From Hordeum vulgare subsp. vulgare (Eukaryota > Streptophyta > Magnoliopsida > Poales > Poaceae), in assembly GCF_904849725.1 (NCBI RefSeq), contig NC_058519.1:24969267-25033266 (forward strand): a stretch of DNA of 64,000 nucleotides, in the 5' to 3' direction. Under the pieces are notes generated by a model that did not search any database, was not told the DNA's origin, and worked only from the letters and a program-made list of their open reading frames with translations. This document shows positions 54,041-64,000 of the stretch, one piece after another (position 1 is the first letter of the stretch; every line of letters starts with the position of its first letter). The position numbers and the translations under genes are program-made.

Positions 54041-54787
54041 CGCCTGCTTCAAACACTTCGTGGGCAGTGGATCTGACGAACCAGCTTCTCGCTGGATCCA
54101 ACATTGCAGCTGCGTATTGCAATTATGTACACAATTGTTTACACAATCGTAGTAATGATTGTATTGTGCCGTTTTTGTGAATTATGGAAAAAATCTATGA
54201 TATTATTTGTATTGATCAGCAAACGTATGGTTTTCCATCACTATTCTGATTAATTTGTTTGATTTTATAAGCTCAAGCTGAACTTTCCAAGCTCCCATCT
54301 TGATTTACTTGGGCTAGCGCGGGATGGCTTGACAGGCAGAGGAGGGGGGATGCCGCGGGGCTCCTCGACGTGCCGGCGAGCAAGCAGGCAGCGGCGCGTG
54401 CGTTGCTGCTTCCCCAAGGCGCGGCGGTTGCGGAGGACTCGCGTCTGGCGGGGGCGTGCGGGCGGAGGATCCGGTCCAGGGGAATCCTACACAACCAGCC
54501 AACTTTTTATTCGATCTGAGAAAAACTACACCTGAAAACCTAAATATTATATGAGTGAGACTCTTCAATATTACGAACATTAACACACATTCCTGGACTG
54601 CAATGAACAAAAACTTATTGGGTCCTTGTAAAATTTTACAGATTAAGAGCACCAGCATCTTATATAACATTAATTAGGTAAAACCACATAACATATAGCA
54701 CACGTGCTCTTTAGTTTATTGAGACGGACATTTAACTCAGAGCGTATAGGTTTATTGAGCACATATATTGAAACTAACATATACTTA
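54041..54787. other. 3' region of the P450 gene and intergenic DNA
   Basis: The 3' untranslated region probably extends to about 54,230 (TTGTATTGATC...). 54,300-54,500 is a GC-rich patch with short frames on both strands and no recognisable protein. It is unlike its AT-rich surroundings and may be an inserted fragment. Confidence 0.5.
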
Positions 54788-55290
54788 GACCATCCACAAT
54801 GAAAAGTAACATGGAGTAGTAACATGCATATGTTAGTAGTCTAAGTTACTACTACCTCCGTCACAGTTTATAAGGCACGCACGTGTATCTAGGTCGTCAA
54901 TTTGACTTATATAAAATATATTGTTTAACATAAAAATTATATCATTAAAAAATAGAACATCTAAAGTTTCTAATGATATATTTTTTGTAATATATGCCTC
55001 TCATTAAGTTGGTCAAATTAACGACCTAGATACACGTGCCGGACTTATAAACTGAAACGGAGGTAGTACCTTCATAGTTGGTAGTAACATACAAATGGTA
55101 ACATAAAGGTTTTCATTTATTAGCATATAGACTCATTTTATCTTGGTATGTGCATGTGATGTTACTCATAATACGAGTAACTAGCTATGTTACTCAATTT
55201 GTCTTTCCCTTATTAATTAGCTGTCACATCATCTTTTTCGCTTAGATGGCATCTATATTACTATGTATGATACTTTCACTGTGGATAGTC
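54788..55290. mobile_element. Tourist-like MITE hosting a Stowaway
   Basis: Inverted ends GACCATCCACAATGAAAAGT and TACTTTCACTGTGGATAGTC are flanked by TTA at 54,785-54,787 and 55,291-55,293. The interior has repeated AGTAACAT words. Confidence 0.87.
54852..55066. mobile_element. Stowaway MITE (215 bp) nested in the Tourist-like MITE
   Basis: CTACCTCCGTCACAGTTTAT and the inverted ATAAACTGAAACGGAGGTAG, flanked by TA. The inner arms GTGTATCTAGGTCGT and ACGACCTAGATACAC are also inverted. Confidence 0.92.
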
Positions 55291-55293
55291 TTA

Positions 55294-56254
55294 TATGATA
55301 AGAAGAGTATCTCTCATTTTTTTTGTTTAATATACACAGATCTCTTGAGGAAACTGAGCAGCGCATACATGCACATGACATCTGATAATCCAATGTCTGA
55401 AGATATTTGTGTTGTGTGCGCATTGTATTGTAAGTAGCTCACCAGTCTCAAATCATTATAGGGAAAATCATTTTGTTTTGGTGGGACAATTCCAGTTGGT
55501 GAAACGTATTGGAATATGGCAATAGGAGCACAAGGGCACAAGGGCGCGTCGATGACTCGTTCTTGCGGCTGTTGTGGTTGTTTAGAGGTCCCGGAATCTC
55601 AATGTAATTTTCCTTATGTTTTGAGTTGCTTTGTAATCCCAGTTAACTTGTATTATAGACCCAGATCCTTTAAAAAGAGTCATAAGAATTATACTTTATT
55701 TAGGAAAGAGAGGGACATCATTCTCATCTGATGCCATGTTGATAGGTCGCACTCGCCCAACGTAAAACTTCACCTATATTTGAGCCATTCGTTTTCCCAG
55801 ACATATCTTCTATTCCAATCCATTACCTATTTTTTTTTCTTAAAATGGAATCATGCTACATAAGCAAGTCATGAATAGAAGTCACAAATTATACATTTTG
55901 CATTAATCTATATATAAAAAACGTTGACACATCATAAATTCATGCATGTTAATTATTCACAAGTTTTTTGCATTATATTTTGTATTGACAATATATGTGT
56001 TGGGCGATTGCATCATATCTATATAGCTGACCCCTCAAATTTTTCTTAGAAGTGATATTCCTTTAAATAAATACATTTTTCTGTATGCTTTGTATTTTTT
56101 ATTTTTTTAGATTATATATGTTTCTATAAGAACTATTTAGGCATTTCTTTTAGCATGATTTCTGCAGCAATGTATGGGGCATTATCTAGTAATATATATA
56201 CTCCTGTCGGTAGTGTGGAAGATTAAACCCACGTACACCGCCGGCCACAAAATA
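55294..56254. other. AT-rich intergenic DNA, no gene seen
   Basis: Only short, unconvincing frames occur. No repeat structure was recognised. Confidence 0.5.
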
Positions 56255-56855
56255 TGAGCAAAAGTGCATGCCGGGAATAAGCTAGGTGTTGGATCGTCTA
56301 ATGTTCATCAGTGGAATCACACTTCTCCAGATTTCCTGAATATACATTGTGACACGACAAAGCGGGTGGTCAAGTTGTATATACATTGCTACAATGGGCG
56401 TAAATTTTGCTTGCTTCGCTACTGTTCAAAATTCATCCTCCTATTTTCACCTTGCCCAGTCTTTTTTTTGTGTGTGTTCAGTCAAACACCTTTTCCTCTA
56501 TGAAAAACAATGCCCAGTCATACTTAAATACATTTTTTGTGATTGAGATATGCATGCATACGTCCTGAGCTGAGGGCCAGGGAGGTGGCCACGGTCGGTC
56601 TTGCAGTCCCATTTCACATCTTTCTTTTATTTAGGGTAGACCCATTTCACATCTGTGATCACAAGGTTGTGTGCATGAACAACAGCAAAGACACGATCGC
56701 TCAAACATTACCGATCACCTGAAAGCATGTGCGTGGGAGGGAATTTTGATCGCATTACTCCGAGCATGATTCTTCCCAACTGTTACGTTTTTCCGTTGAC
56801 GGAAAATGTTCACGCGTTTACATACAATGTGCAGAGACACTTCCTCGTTCCCATG
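56255..56855 (+). repeat. second copy of the P450 upstream block, without a gene
   Basis: 56,255-56,390 matches 45,125-45,277 (GGATC-TCT-ATGTTCATC, ACACTTCTCCAG, then GTTGTATATACATTGCTACA at the LINE insertion point). 56,410-56,855 matches 50,500-50,945. The two halves are contiguous here but are 5.1 kb apart in the first copy, because the LINE and Helitron are absent here. No P450 sequence follows. Confidence 0.8.
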
Positions 56856-57064
56856 CTTATGGCATCTCCAATAGATAATAATGTAAAGGTCGATGTCAAA
56901 AATAGTTTTAGTGCAGTAGAGAAGGTTTTCGGATGCCAGAATATTTTCTTTCGCAACAGATTATGTACCACTGGTGCCCAAACATTCAAACATGAACATG
57001 ATTCATTGCATATTTAAATTTTCAAATGTTAATATTAATTGTTCAACATTATCATCATAGTAAT

Positions 57065-57124
57065 CCTCCTCACGTCTACACTAGACCATCACACGAGAAA
57101 AGCGATTCTAGTGTAGACGGGAGG
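57065..57124. repeat. short inverted repeat
   Basis: CACGTCTACACTAGA and TCTAGTGTAGACGGG pair around a 21-base loop, directly at the left edge of the foldback element. Confidence 0.85.
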
Positions 57125-58080
57125 TCCTGTGCATGCAGGACCGAAATCACTGTTTTGACCTTAATCGTAAACTATAGCATAAAATGAACCCTGTCTAAAA
57201 CTATTTTGCGATCTGACCCTTTTGGCAACGCCAAAGACCGTGACATTTTTCTCCACATTAAAACGCCGAACCTATTTGTGTTGCCACTCCACATGGAAAC
57301 GCCGAACCTGTTTGTGTTACTGCCCCACATGGAAACGCAGGGGCTTTTGGCGTTACTACCCTTGCTCCAAACGCCATGTACCGACGGCGTTGCTTCTCCC
57401 GACCCAGATTCATCCCCAATTCTTCCACCGTCGCCGGCCTCCTCTCTTCGGGATTCCTCCCCAATCCAGACGCCGTTGGCGACCTCCACTTCCCAACCAC
57501 CGGGCGACCTCCTCTCCTCCATCCAGCCACCACCAGAGACATTCCTTCCTCCCTCCTTAGGTGTGGCGCCCTGTCTTTTCCACCCATGGGTGAGGCGAGA
57601 GAGATGGCCACGGATGTGGCAGCTGCCGTCGCTCTTTCGGTGACCATGATCCGCGGCCGGTCTGCACCAACCTACGGTGGAGCATCACTGTGGAGGCCGA
57701 TCCGGTACACCCACTCCTTCGGTATCAGCGAGACATGGCAAATGGGGGAGCTTGCTTTCTGCTATGCGAGAAGGGTCAGATCGTTTGCAGCAAGGGGTCG
57801 GGAGAAGCAACGCCATGGTACATGGCGTTTGCAGCAAGGGCAGTAACGTCAAAATCCCCTGGCGTTTCCATGTGGGGGCAGCAACACAAACAGGTTCGGC
57901 GTTTCCATGTGGGGCAGCAACACAAACAGATTCGGAGTTTCCATGTGGATTAGAAACGTCACGGTCTCTGACGTTGTCAAAAAGATCAGACCGTGAAATA
58001 GTTTCAGACATGGTTCATTTTGTGCTCTAGTTTAAGGATAAGGTCAAAACAGTGATTTTGGCATGCATGCAGGGTCGTCC
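57123..58080. mobile_element. long-arm foldback element (958 bp)
   Basis: Arms of about 290 bp are inverted copies. Left GAAATCACTGTTTTGACCTT, AAAATGAACC, CTATTTTGCGATCTGA and ACCGTGACATTT match the reverse of 57,790-58,080. Each arm also holds two to three short direct repeats of CCACATGGAAACGC. The centre, 57,405-57,790, has open frames on both strands but no recognised domain. The superfamily is uncertain; Mutator-type is possible. Confidence 0.82.
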
Positions 58081-59693
58081 GTGCAACTTGAGATTGTGCA
58101 TGCTTGCAATCCAACTCATGTATGGTTTTCCAGTAATACTATGCATATTTGAGTTTACAAGGGTTTTAGAGGCAGGTGAATTTTGATTGGAGATTAAGGG
58201 GATATAACCCCATCCCTTTTAAAATTAGGGAGGGAGAGGTAAGTTAGAAAAAAAAATCCTAGTCAGCGTGTAACCGGATGTTACTCTTTGTATGTTTAGC
58301 ATTTTGATGATTGTCTGACATGATTAATTATTTGAGGGCCCATCCATGCATACTTGAGTGACCGTGTCATCCTAGTTTCTCTCACCCATGGATTTTCGTT
58401 TTGCCTTCAAGTTTCAATATATTATCTCTTTTGAACCAAATGTTTAATTTGAATTTTGTTTGCATATTTCTGCTCTTTGCTACCAGAACTTTCAAACAAG
58501 ACCCCTCTTGAATACATGTTATGTTCTTACCAATTTTCATTTGCTTTAAGGGTTTAGGACTCAGGATTTTAAGTTTTAGTTGAAACTTTGTGATGTTGTA
58601 CTTTTCCAATTCAAAATTTAAGTGATGAAACTTGAGGAAGTTTTTAAAACTTGTCCAAACATATTCAAGAGTTGTGTTCTTTAAATCACTCATTGCAAAC
58701 GAAACATAAATATGCAAATGAAACATAAAATTGGACTTTTGAGTGAAAGGATACAATAGATTCAAATTAGTAAGCTAGAATACAAGGCATATTCCAATTA
58801 GCCTAAATTGGAAGGATGTTTTGGTTGTCATTAATGGAGGATAGAAAACCCAAATGGGAAATAGAAGGTCCATACACATGTCGAGTGCGGCCTTGAAAAA
58901 CAAAACAAGCCACAAAGCAAAGCTGACAGCACAATGATGAACATTAAAATCAAAGCTACTCTTTGCAATATCAAATGAAAGTGAGAATGTCCCCATACTT
59001 ATGGGTCTGTCTAGGGCGATCTAGATGTACCCTAGTTTTTGCACATCTAAGTGATTTAATAAAGCATAAACAGAAAAAGAAGAAAATTCCCATATAAACT
59101 TCCACATAAGATCAATGACATAGGATCTAGATGTGCAATACTTATGAAATACGTATATGTGTTTTAGCAAAATTGTACCATTGTAGAAATTGAAATAGAA
59201 TTAAGAAACTAATGGGGATCATCGGGCTGGCTCGGGCTCCACAATTCAGGATCGTCTACCACGGCCGGCCACAAGCCACGTTTAGATGATGGTGTTGATG
59301 ATGATGACATGACATGTGAAAGCGGATGACACATCCAAAATCATTTTGCTAGTTATTATATTAGAGAAAAACAAATAACTCAAAACATCTACTATTTCCT
59401 TTGGTTAAGCATATATCAGCTAATAAGTTTATTTTCAAAAACCAAGAAACATTGCATTCTACATCAACCAAAGGAGATTAACAAAACGGGATTGCTAAAT
59501 CTCAATGGATTGAGATTTAACGAAGTTTTAATCAATACTATAATCATGAGGTGTTACATGGAGATCCGTGCAAAACTTTCTTTTATTTTTTTCCCTTATT
59601 TTATATGTCGTGTCACTTGTGTGAGTCTCCGTCCACCAAGACTGAAGCCACACCCATTAACAAAACCACAAATTATATATTTAACGTTCGGTA
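58081..59693. other. AT-rich intergenic DNA, no gene seen
   Basis: It contains the repeat 59,008-59,182, an inverted relative of 44,305-44,475 (GATCTAGATGTGCAATACTT, TGTTTTAGCAAAATTG). No convincing coding region. Confidence 0.5.
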
Positions 59694-59774
59694 CTCCCTC
59701 CAGCTTATAATGTAAAAAAATTGTTACTATAATGATATTAAAAAAAAATGTCTTACACTATGGGACGGAGGAAG
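59694..59774. mobile_element. Stowaway MITE (81 bp) overlapping the F-box gene end
   Basis: CTCCCTCCAGCTTATAATGT and the inverted ACACTATGGGACGGAGGAAG, flanked by TA at 59,692 and 59,775. The right arm encodes the last residues and stop of the F-box protein. Confidence 0.87.
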
Positions 59775-61278
59775 TACTAGGCACCGCTTCATCATCATCG
59801 TCATCTGGGTGGTCATCACCGAAGTACCAGCAGTCAGCTTTGCAGCACGCACCATAAGGAAGAGGAAGCAGCCAGGGCTTGGAAGTCCCGGTGGCTATAT
59901 CACACACCATGGGAACACGTGACGGCGAGTTGATCCAGTACACGCAATCGCCTCTCATCTCTGGGAAAGCGGCGGGTTGCACCACCACCGGGCTGCCGTC
60001 CGTGCTGATGAACACGGAGTAGCCTCCCAGATCCTTGACTATGTCCCAGCGTTGCCGTCCGTCCGGGTCGTATGCGCACCTCAGTAGGAAGATCTCGTCG
60101 TCGGACATCGTGTAACCGACTCTCAGTTTGACGGTGCAGCCGTTGTTCTGCCACACCTGGTACATGGTTCCATGCCAGAAGAAGAGCTGCTTGGTGGAGG
60201 TCAGTGTGGAGATGGTGTCGTAGGGCGACGCAAAGGCGTCGACGGCGTCCATGTTCCACACGGGCGGCTGGAGCTTGTAGCCTTGGCCGCCGTTGGCGAT
60301 GATGCGGAACACGTGCACGGATCCGGTTGTGCTGAGGCAGCCGCAGTACAGCTTGCCATCGGCGCCGTTGTACAAGGCTAGGTCGGCGATGTGCTCCATG
60401 TTTTTGGCGACGAGCGTCCACTTCTCGTCCAGTTTCCCGTCCATGTGGGCTACCTTGGTGCTCCTCTTGTACACGGCCGCGACGGTCCAGTCGTCGTTGG
60501 TCTTGTTCGGCGCGAACACGATCTTGCGCACGGTGTCATGTTCCTCGGTCGGAGAGACGAGGTCGACCACCTTGCCGACGCGGGGGTCGACGAGGAAGAT
60601 CCGCCTCGTCGATATTGGGAAGGCCGCGCTACCCCCGTCCACGGGCTTGTAGCCCGTGCCACGCTGATCGACGGCGATGGCGAAGCGGCCGTTGCCTGAG
60701 CCGACGAGGCGGGCGTGGCCGTGGATGGGTCCGTGGTCGTCGGCGGCGGTTACGGTCCAATCCGGTCTGGTCCCTGACCGAGCTGCCGTTCGGATCGGCT
60801 GCCGGTGGTCCAGACCTGACCAGACCGACAAGCTGGGCGGTCTCGGTATCCTGGACCAGACCGCCGGCGATCCAGCCCGGGCTGGACCGAGAGGACCGGC
60901 CGTGGTCACCGCAGATGAGGGCGGAGCGCGCACGGAGGACGTCTTGGCATTGTGTTTGCCGTCGATCAAGGAAGACCCCGTGTGGAGGTGGAACGAGCAC
61001 TGCAGCGGGAGCGAGAAGACGGAGGCGCTGTGGTCGCCGTCGCCCTCGGGGCGAAGGGAGAGAAGGCAGGGGTACGGCGACAGCGACGCGAGGGCGGAGC
61101 GCCACTCGGTGCAGACGGCGCGGAGGGAGGCGTAGTCTCTTAGAGACAGGCGGCCGGTGGCGGCAATGCACAAGATGAGGTCACTGTGGATGTAGGGACA
61201 AGAGGAAGAGTATCCGGCCGGCGCCATGGCGCGCCGTCTGCTTGCACTTGGTGGTGCGGAGGAATCGACGACGACCAT
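59758..61278 (-). CDS. F-box protein with DUF295 domain
   Basis: A single-exon gene. An N-terminal F-box-like helix region (SDLILCIAATGRLSLRDYASLRAVCTEWRSAL, about residues 30-62) would bind SKP1 in an SCF ubiquitin ligase. The C-terminal half is a DUF295 propeller-like region: RIFLVDPRVGKVVDL, KLYCGCLSTTGSVHVF, FLLRCAYDPDG, WDIVKDLGGYSVFIS, FPEMRGDCVYWINS. A TATA-like TATATATG at 61,333-61,326 makes the ATG at 61,278 more likely than the upstream one at 61,347; 61,227 (MAPAGYSS) is also possible. Between the F-box and DUF295 parts is an unusual Pro/Ser/Arg-rich linker (about 60,940-60,700). The last six residues and the stop come from a Stowaway MITE. The target protein is unknown. Confidence 0.85.
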   Translation of the reverse strand: MVVVDSSAPPSASRRRAMAPAGYSSSCPYIHSDLILCIAATGRLSLRDYASLRAVCTEWRSALASLSPYPCLLSLRPEGDGDHSASVFSLPLQCSFHLHTGSSLIDGKHNAKTSSVRAPPSSAVTTAGPLGPARAGSPAVWSRIPRPPSLSVWSGLDHRQPIRTAARSGTRPDWTVTAADDHGPIHGHARLVGSGNGRFAIAVDQRGTGYKPVDGGSAAFPISTRRIFLVDPRVGKVVDLVSPTEEHDTVRKIVFAPNKTNDDWTVAAVYKRSTKVAHMDGKLDEKWTLVAKNMEHIADLALYNGADGKLYCGCLSTTGSVHVFRIIANGGQGYKLQPPVWNMDAVDAFASPYDTISTLTSTKQLFFWHGTMYQVWQNNGCTVKLRVGYTMSDDEIFLLRCAYDPDGRQRWDIVKDLGGYSVFISTDGSPVVVQPAAFPEMRGDCVYWINSPSRVPMVCDIATGTSKPWLLPLPYGACCKADCWYFGDDHPDDDDDEAVPSTSSVP

Positions 61279-61347
61279 GGTACTACGATCGAATACCAGA
61301 TACGTTGGCCAGGCCGCAGCGGTTTCATATATACTCCTATGTGTCAT

Positions 61348-61873
61348 GGGATTGTTTTTCCTGGTTTACGGGTGTTTTCGTAGTCGATCGGCCCGCGGTG
61401 TTCGTGTCCTACACGGACAATCAAAACCTCATGCAATATCCCAAGTCAAAACGATATTGACTTGGGATAGGTTTATCCTTTAAGAAGAAGAAAATAAAGG
61501 AATAATTAGGTTTTCTAAGGTTTTATAAACGATATTAAAATAAAGGAAATGAACAAAAATTGACAAAAAGAATAATTAGGTTTTCTAAGGAAGAATAAAA
61601 TAGTGGCATAGGTTTATCCTTTAAGAAGAAGAAAATATATAAAATTAATGAGAAAATTTGCAAGCAATAATCACAAAAAATGTGTTTTTCATTAATATGT
61701 AAAATTAAACATATAGTACTGAAATTTTTACAAACAAAATCCTAAAAATGAATGAATTAGTGGCATTGGTTTTACCATATGAGAAGAAATAAAGTAAATT
61801 AAAAACAATGAAAAATGAAAATAAGGAACAACTAATTAGTAGCAGTACTATCACCTTTTTTAAGAGAAAGGTG
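61348..61873. other. AT-rich upstream DNA, no gene seen
   Basis: GGTTTATCCTTTAAGAAGAA occurs twice (61,469 and 61,611), as does AATAATTAGGTTTTCTAAGG (61,501 and 61,571), a short local duplication. Confidence 0.6.
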
Positions 61874-62322
61874 TAAGAGCAACTCTAGCAGACCCCGCAT
61901 AATGGCGGCCTGCAAAACGCGTTTGCAGTTCGCGCAAAACCATTTTTGCGGGCCGGCGCGGGGTGGCACAGATGCAGACCCCCCAAACGGACCCGTATAA
62001 AAGTATATTCGTCGAATATGCTTTTCTACGGGTCGGCTTGACGAGGTCTGTTCGGACACGGCCGCGACGACCCGCAAACAGAAAACGCTCAATTCTCGCA
62101 TTTGACATAAATTCACACAAATAAGTTCAAATTCAAACAAACATAACACAGTTTTACGCGAAAATAAAAGCCAAGTTCAGTAGGACAAACGCAAAAGATG
62201 ATCTTGCATCATCTTGGTCGATCTTCAGTCCTTGCCATATCATGGCATGTTCAAGATCTATCTCCTTGCCATATCATGCCACCATATGGAGCAGAGTCTT
62301 CCATCCTCCACTTCAAGATCGC

Positions 62323-63508
62323 TCAACTTGCCATATCATGCCATGTTTTGGTGAGGTCGTCCATGTCATCGCGGTTCATTGACATGATCTTGTTCTCTTT
62401 GGCGAGCAAGAAAGATTCTTTGTGGATCAACTTCCACTTCTTGCACGTTTGGAGCAACTCGCAGCAATGCTCTAGTTTGAAGAATTTGCCTTCCAAAGCT
62501 TCCATGTCTTTGTATCTATGTTGGGCAATCTTGTCCTACACAATGTGACCAAAATAATGTAACCAATTCTCATGATGCAAATATGATTACACACAACTTG
62601 AACAATGGCAAAACAAACTCACATAGTCGGACTCCACGGTGCCACTTGAAAGTGCATTGCGTACTTGCTCGAAGCAAGCTGCCCAACGGCTGCATATAGG
62701 CTTGATATTCTCCAACGCCCTTCAAGCGACCTAAATGTGCGTGGAATCGTATTGGGATACTTGGCCATAATGCGGAAGTATTGGTTTTCGATCCTTTGCC
62801 AATATCTCTTGGCGGTTTGAAATGTACCCGTGCATACATCAAGAGACACCGCACTCCATGCTTGGATCAAAGCTTGATCTTCCAAGATCGTGTAGTTCTT
62901 CGATCTTTGAACGATTGACAAGTCACGAGCTATCGCAACAAATGGCGCAAACGAAAGGAAATGGCCATGACCGAAGACGCATACCTTCCGGCCATTTCGT
63001 CGAACACCTCGCTTGCGGGGTGAGCGACACCGTTGAACGGCATCGCTGGGGCATCTCTTTCCGGGACGGAGTGAGAGGATGAAGGATGAGCCTGAATCTT
63101 CTTCCTCTTGACGCCCGCGGCCTTGGTGACCTTCTCCGCCGCCGGCCGAGATCGCACAACAGCCTTACCGCCCGGAGTGCGAGCCTTCGCGGCGGGGGCT
63201 GTCGGATTTCTGCCCGGCACGACGCAGGCGGGGCCAACATGGCCGGCGACGAGAGCCGGGAAAGGAGCGGCGCTAGCATGAGCGACGACAGGGCCAACAT
63301 GGCCGGCGACGGCGGGGCCAACATGGCCGACGACGAGAGCCGCGGAAGGAGCGTGTGCAACCTCGATGGTGACGGGCGGCAGGAAGGAGGCGTCCATGGC
63401 GGCGAGGGACGGCCGCGGAGGATGCACCGGAGCTTTCGATGGCGAGGCAATGGTGGCGGGCGGGTGGGGGAAGCGGGAAAGGCCGCGCGGAAATGTCCCT
63501 CCCGCCAA
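62323..63508 (-). pseudogene. Harbinger ORF1 (Myb/SANT-like with NAM-associated tail), broken
   Basis: On the minus strand: an Ala/Pro-rich N-terminus with GHVG repeats (63,508-63,080), a basic KRKK and PSSSHSVPERDAP stretch, then the trihelix/Myb-like domain at 62,921-62,680 (NYTILEDQALIQAWSAVSLD, WQRIENQYFRIM, RTFRSLEGRWRIS), then 62,505-62,400 (FKLEHCCELLQTCKKWKLI), which recalls the NAM-associated C-terminal domain. In Harbinger elements ORF1 helps the transposase enter the nucleus and bind DNA. At least two frame changes (near 62,925 and 62,600) break it. Some databases label such proteins misleadingly as glutathione S-transferase T3-like. Confidence 0.8.
63238..63350. repeat. short GC-rich minisatellite
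   Basis: GGCCAACATGGCCGGCGACG recurs with variations four times inside the Harbinger ORF1 region. Confidence 0.82.
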
Positions 63509-63725
63509 ATCTTGCTGCGGATAGAGGCTGAGCTCGGGTCGGCCTCCCAGCCCGTGAAACTAGAGGTTGGGGGGGGGGGGGGGGTTTTGCCGCGCCCCGC
63601 AAAAATATTTGCGGACCAGGGCGGGATGCGAGCTTTGATCGGGTAGGTTTTTCCGTCCCGACCCGCACTTTGGCGGTTATTTTGCGAGTAGGGGCGGGAT
63701 GCGGGGTCTGCTAGAGTTGCTCTAA

Positions 63726-64000
63726 CATCACCCAGGTGCCTAGGCACCCTCTACAAACAGTAAATTAAAAAAATAGAAACAAAGTTTTAAAGTTTGAATC
63801 TTTGCAACATATAAGATGGTCAAACTTTGTAGGTTCTTACAAGTTTTCATGTCAAAATATCATGTAGAGGGACGTGTACAAACAAGTTTCAAATTTTAGT
63901 GCTAAAAGTGCTCAAAATTTGAAGTACTAAAATATTTTTCTTGTGTAGAGCTCCTCAAATATATTTTGGAATGAAAACTTGCAAGCATCTACTCCCTCTG
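63726..64000. other. AT-rich window end
   Basis: A palindrome, GGTGCCTAGGCACC, lies at 63,734-63,747. The last bases, CTACTCCCTCTG, look like the start of a Stowaway MITE cut by the window edge. No gene seen. Confidence 0.5.

Larger units (their letters stand above)
61877..63722 (-). mobile_element. PIF/Harbinger element 2 (ORF1 only, 1.85 kb)
   Basis: The ends GAGCAACTCTAGCAGACCCC and, on the minus strand from 63,722, the same 20 bases form a perfect inverted repeat of at least 24 bp. TAA duplications lie at 61,874-61,876 and 63,723-63,725. It contains a Myb-like ORF1 remnant but no transposase. The first bases match those of element 1 (9,928-12,029). Confidence 0.93.

Noticed and set aside
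60391..61178. Plus-strand and shifted minus-strand frames over the F-box gene
   Set aside because: Shadows of the GC-rich F-box coding sequence; the F-box/DUF295 frame has the recognisable motifs.
1..64000. tRNA, rRNA, snRNA and microRNA genes
   Set aside because: No convincing tRNA cloverleaf or conserved RNA gene was recognised by eye. The only strong hairpins lie within transposons.

Overview
The window is nuclear DNA from a grass, most likely a Triticeae species (wheat, Aegilops or barley group). The evidence is the dense nest of Stowaway, Tourist, CACTA, Copia and Helitron elements, a solo LTR starting and ending like the BARE/WIS/Angela Copia group, CACTA subterminal repeats built on GGGACTAAAG, and GC-rich plant genes with short GT-AG introns. 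The exact species cannot be read from the sequence.

Host genes are few. Two related secreted glycine-rich proteins lie on the minus strand at 7.7-8.3 and 18.9-19.5 kb. A strictosidine-synthase-like gene (two exons, plus) lies at 43.0-44.2 kb. A two-exon CYP71-clan cytochrome P450 (plus) lies at 51.1-54.0 kb. An F-box/DUF295 gene (minus) lies at 59.8-61.3 kb. A seventh-exon-bearing, DUF3615-like gene on the minus strand is spread over about 20 kb (41,688 down to 22,020), because a Copia element sits in its first exon and a 13.4-kb CACTA element sits in its last intron.

Region by region: 0-4.5 kb holds a decayed Mutator-like transposase with its repeat-rich 5' flank. 4.7-7.2 kb holds a truncated CACTA with a TNP2 remnant. 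7.2-20.7 kb holds the two glycine-rich genes, a Harbinger element with a transposase, a ~1.2-kb divergent tandem repeat, a solo LTR and several MITEs. 22.2-35.6 kb is the CACTA element: TIRs, TAT target duplication, decayed TnpA/Ulp1-like gene split by a solo LTR, large tandem arrays, and an open two-exon 3'-5' exonuclease gene as cargo. 37.9-41.6 kb is a gag-less Copia. 45.3-50.4 kb is a 5'-truncated LINE with a Helitron inside its 3' end. 52.1-53.3 kb is a Mutator-type MITE inside a Stowaway MITE inside the P450 intron. 56.3-56.9 kb is a second copy of the P450 upstream region with no gene behind it. 57.1-58.1 kb is a foldback element. 61.9-63.7 kb is a second Harbinger element that carries only the Myb-like ORF1.

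The most interesting observation is the CACTA element at 22,183-35,596. Its own transposition genes are broken and it lacks a TNP2 transposase, yet it carries an uninterrupted DEDD-type exonuclease gene with good splice sites and conserved acidic residues. All assignments are by eye from the sequence; no database search was run.
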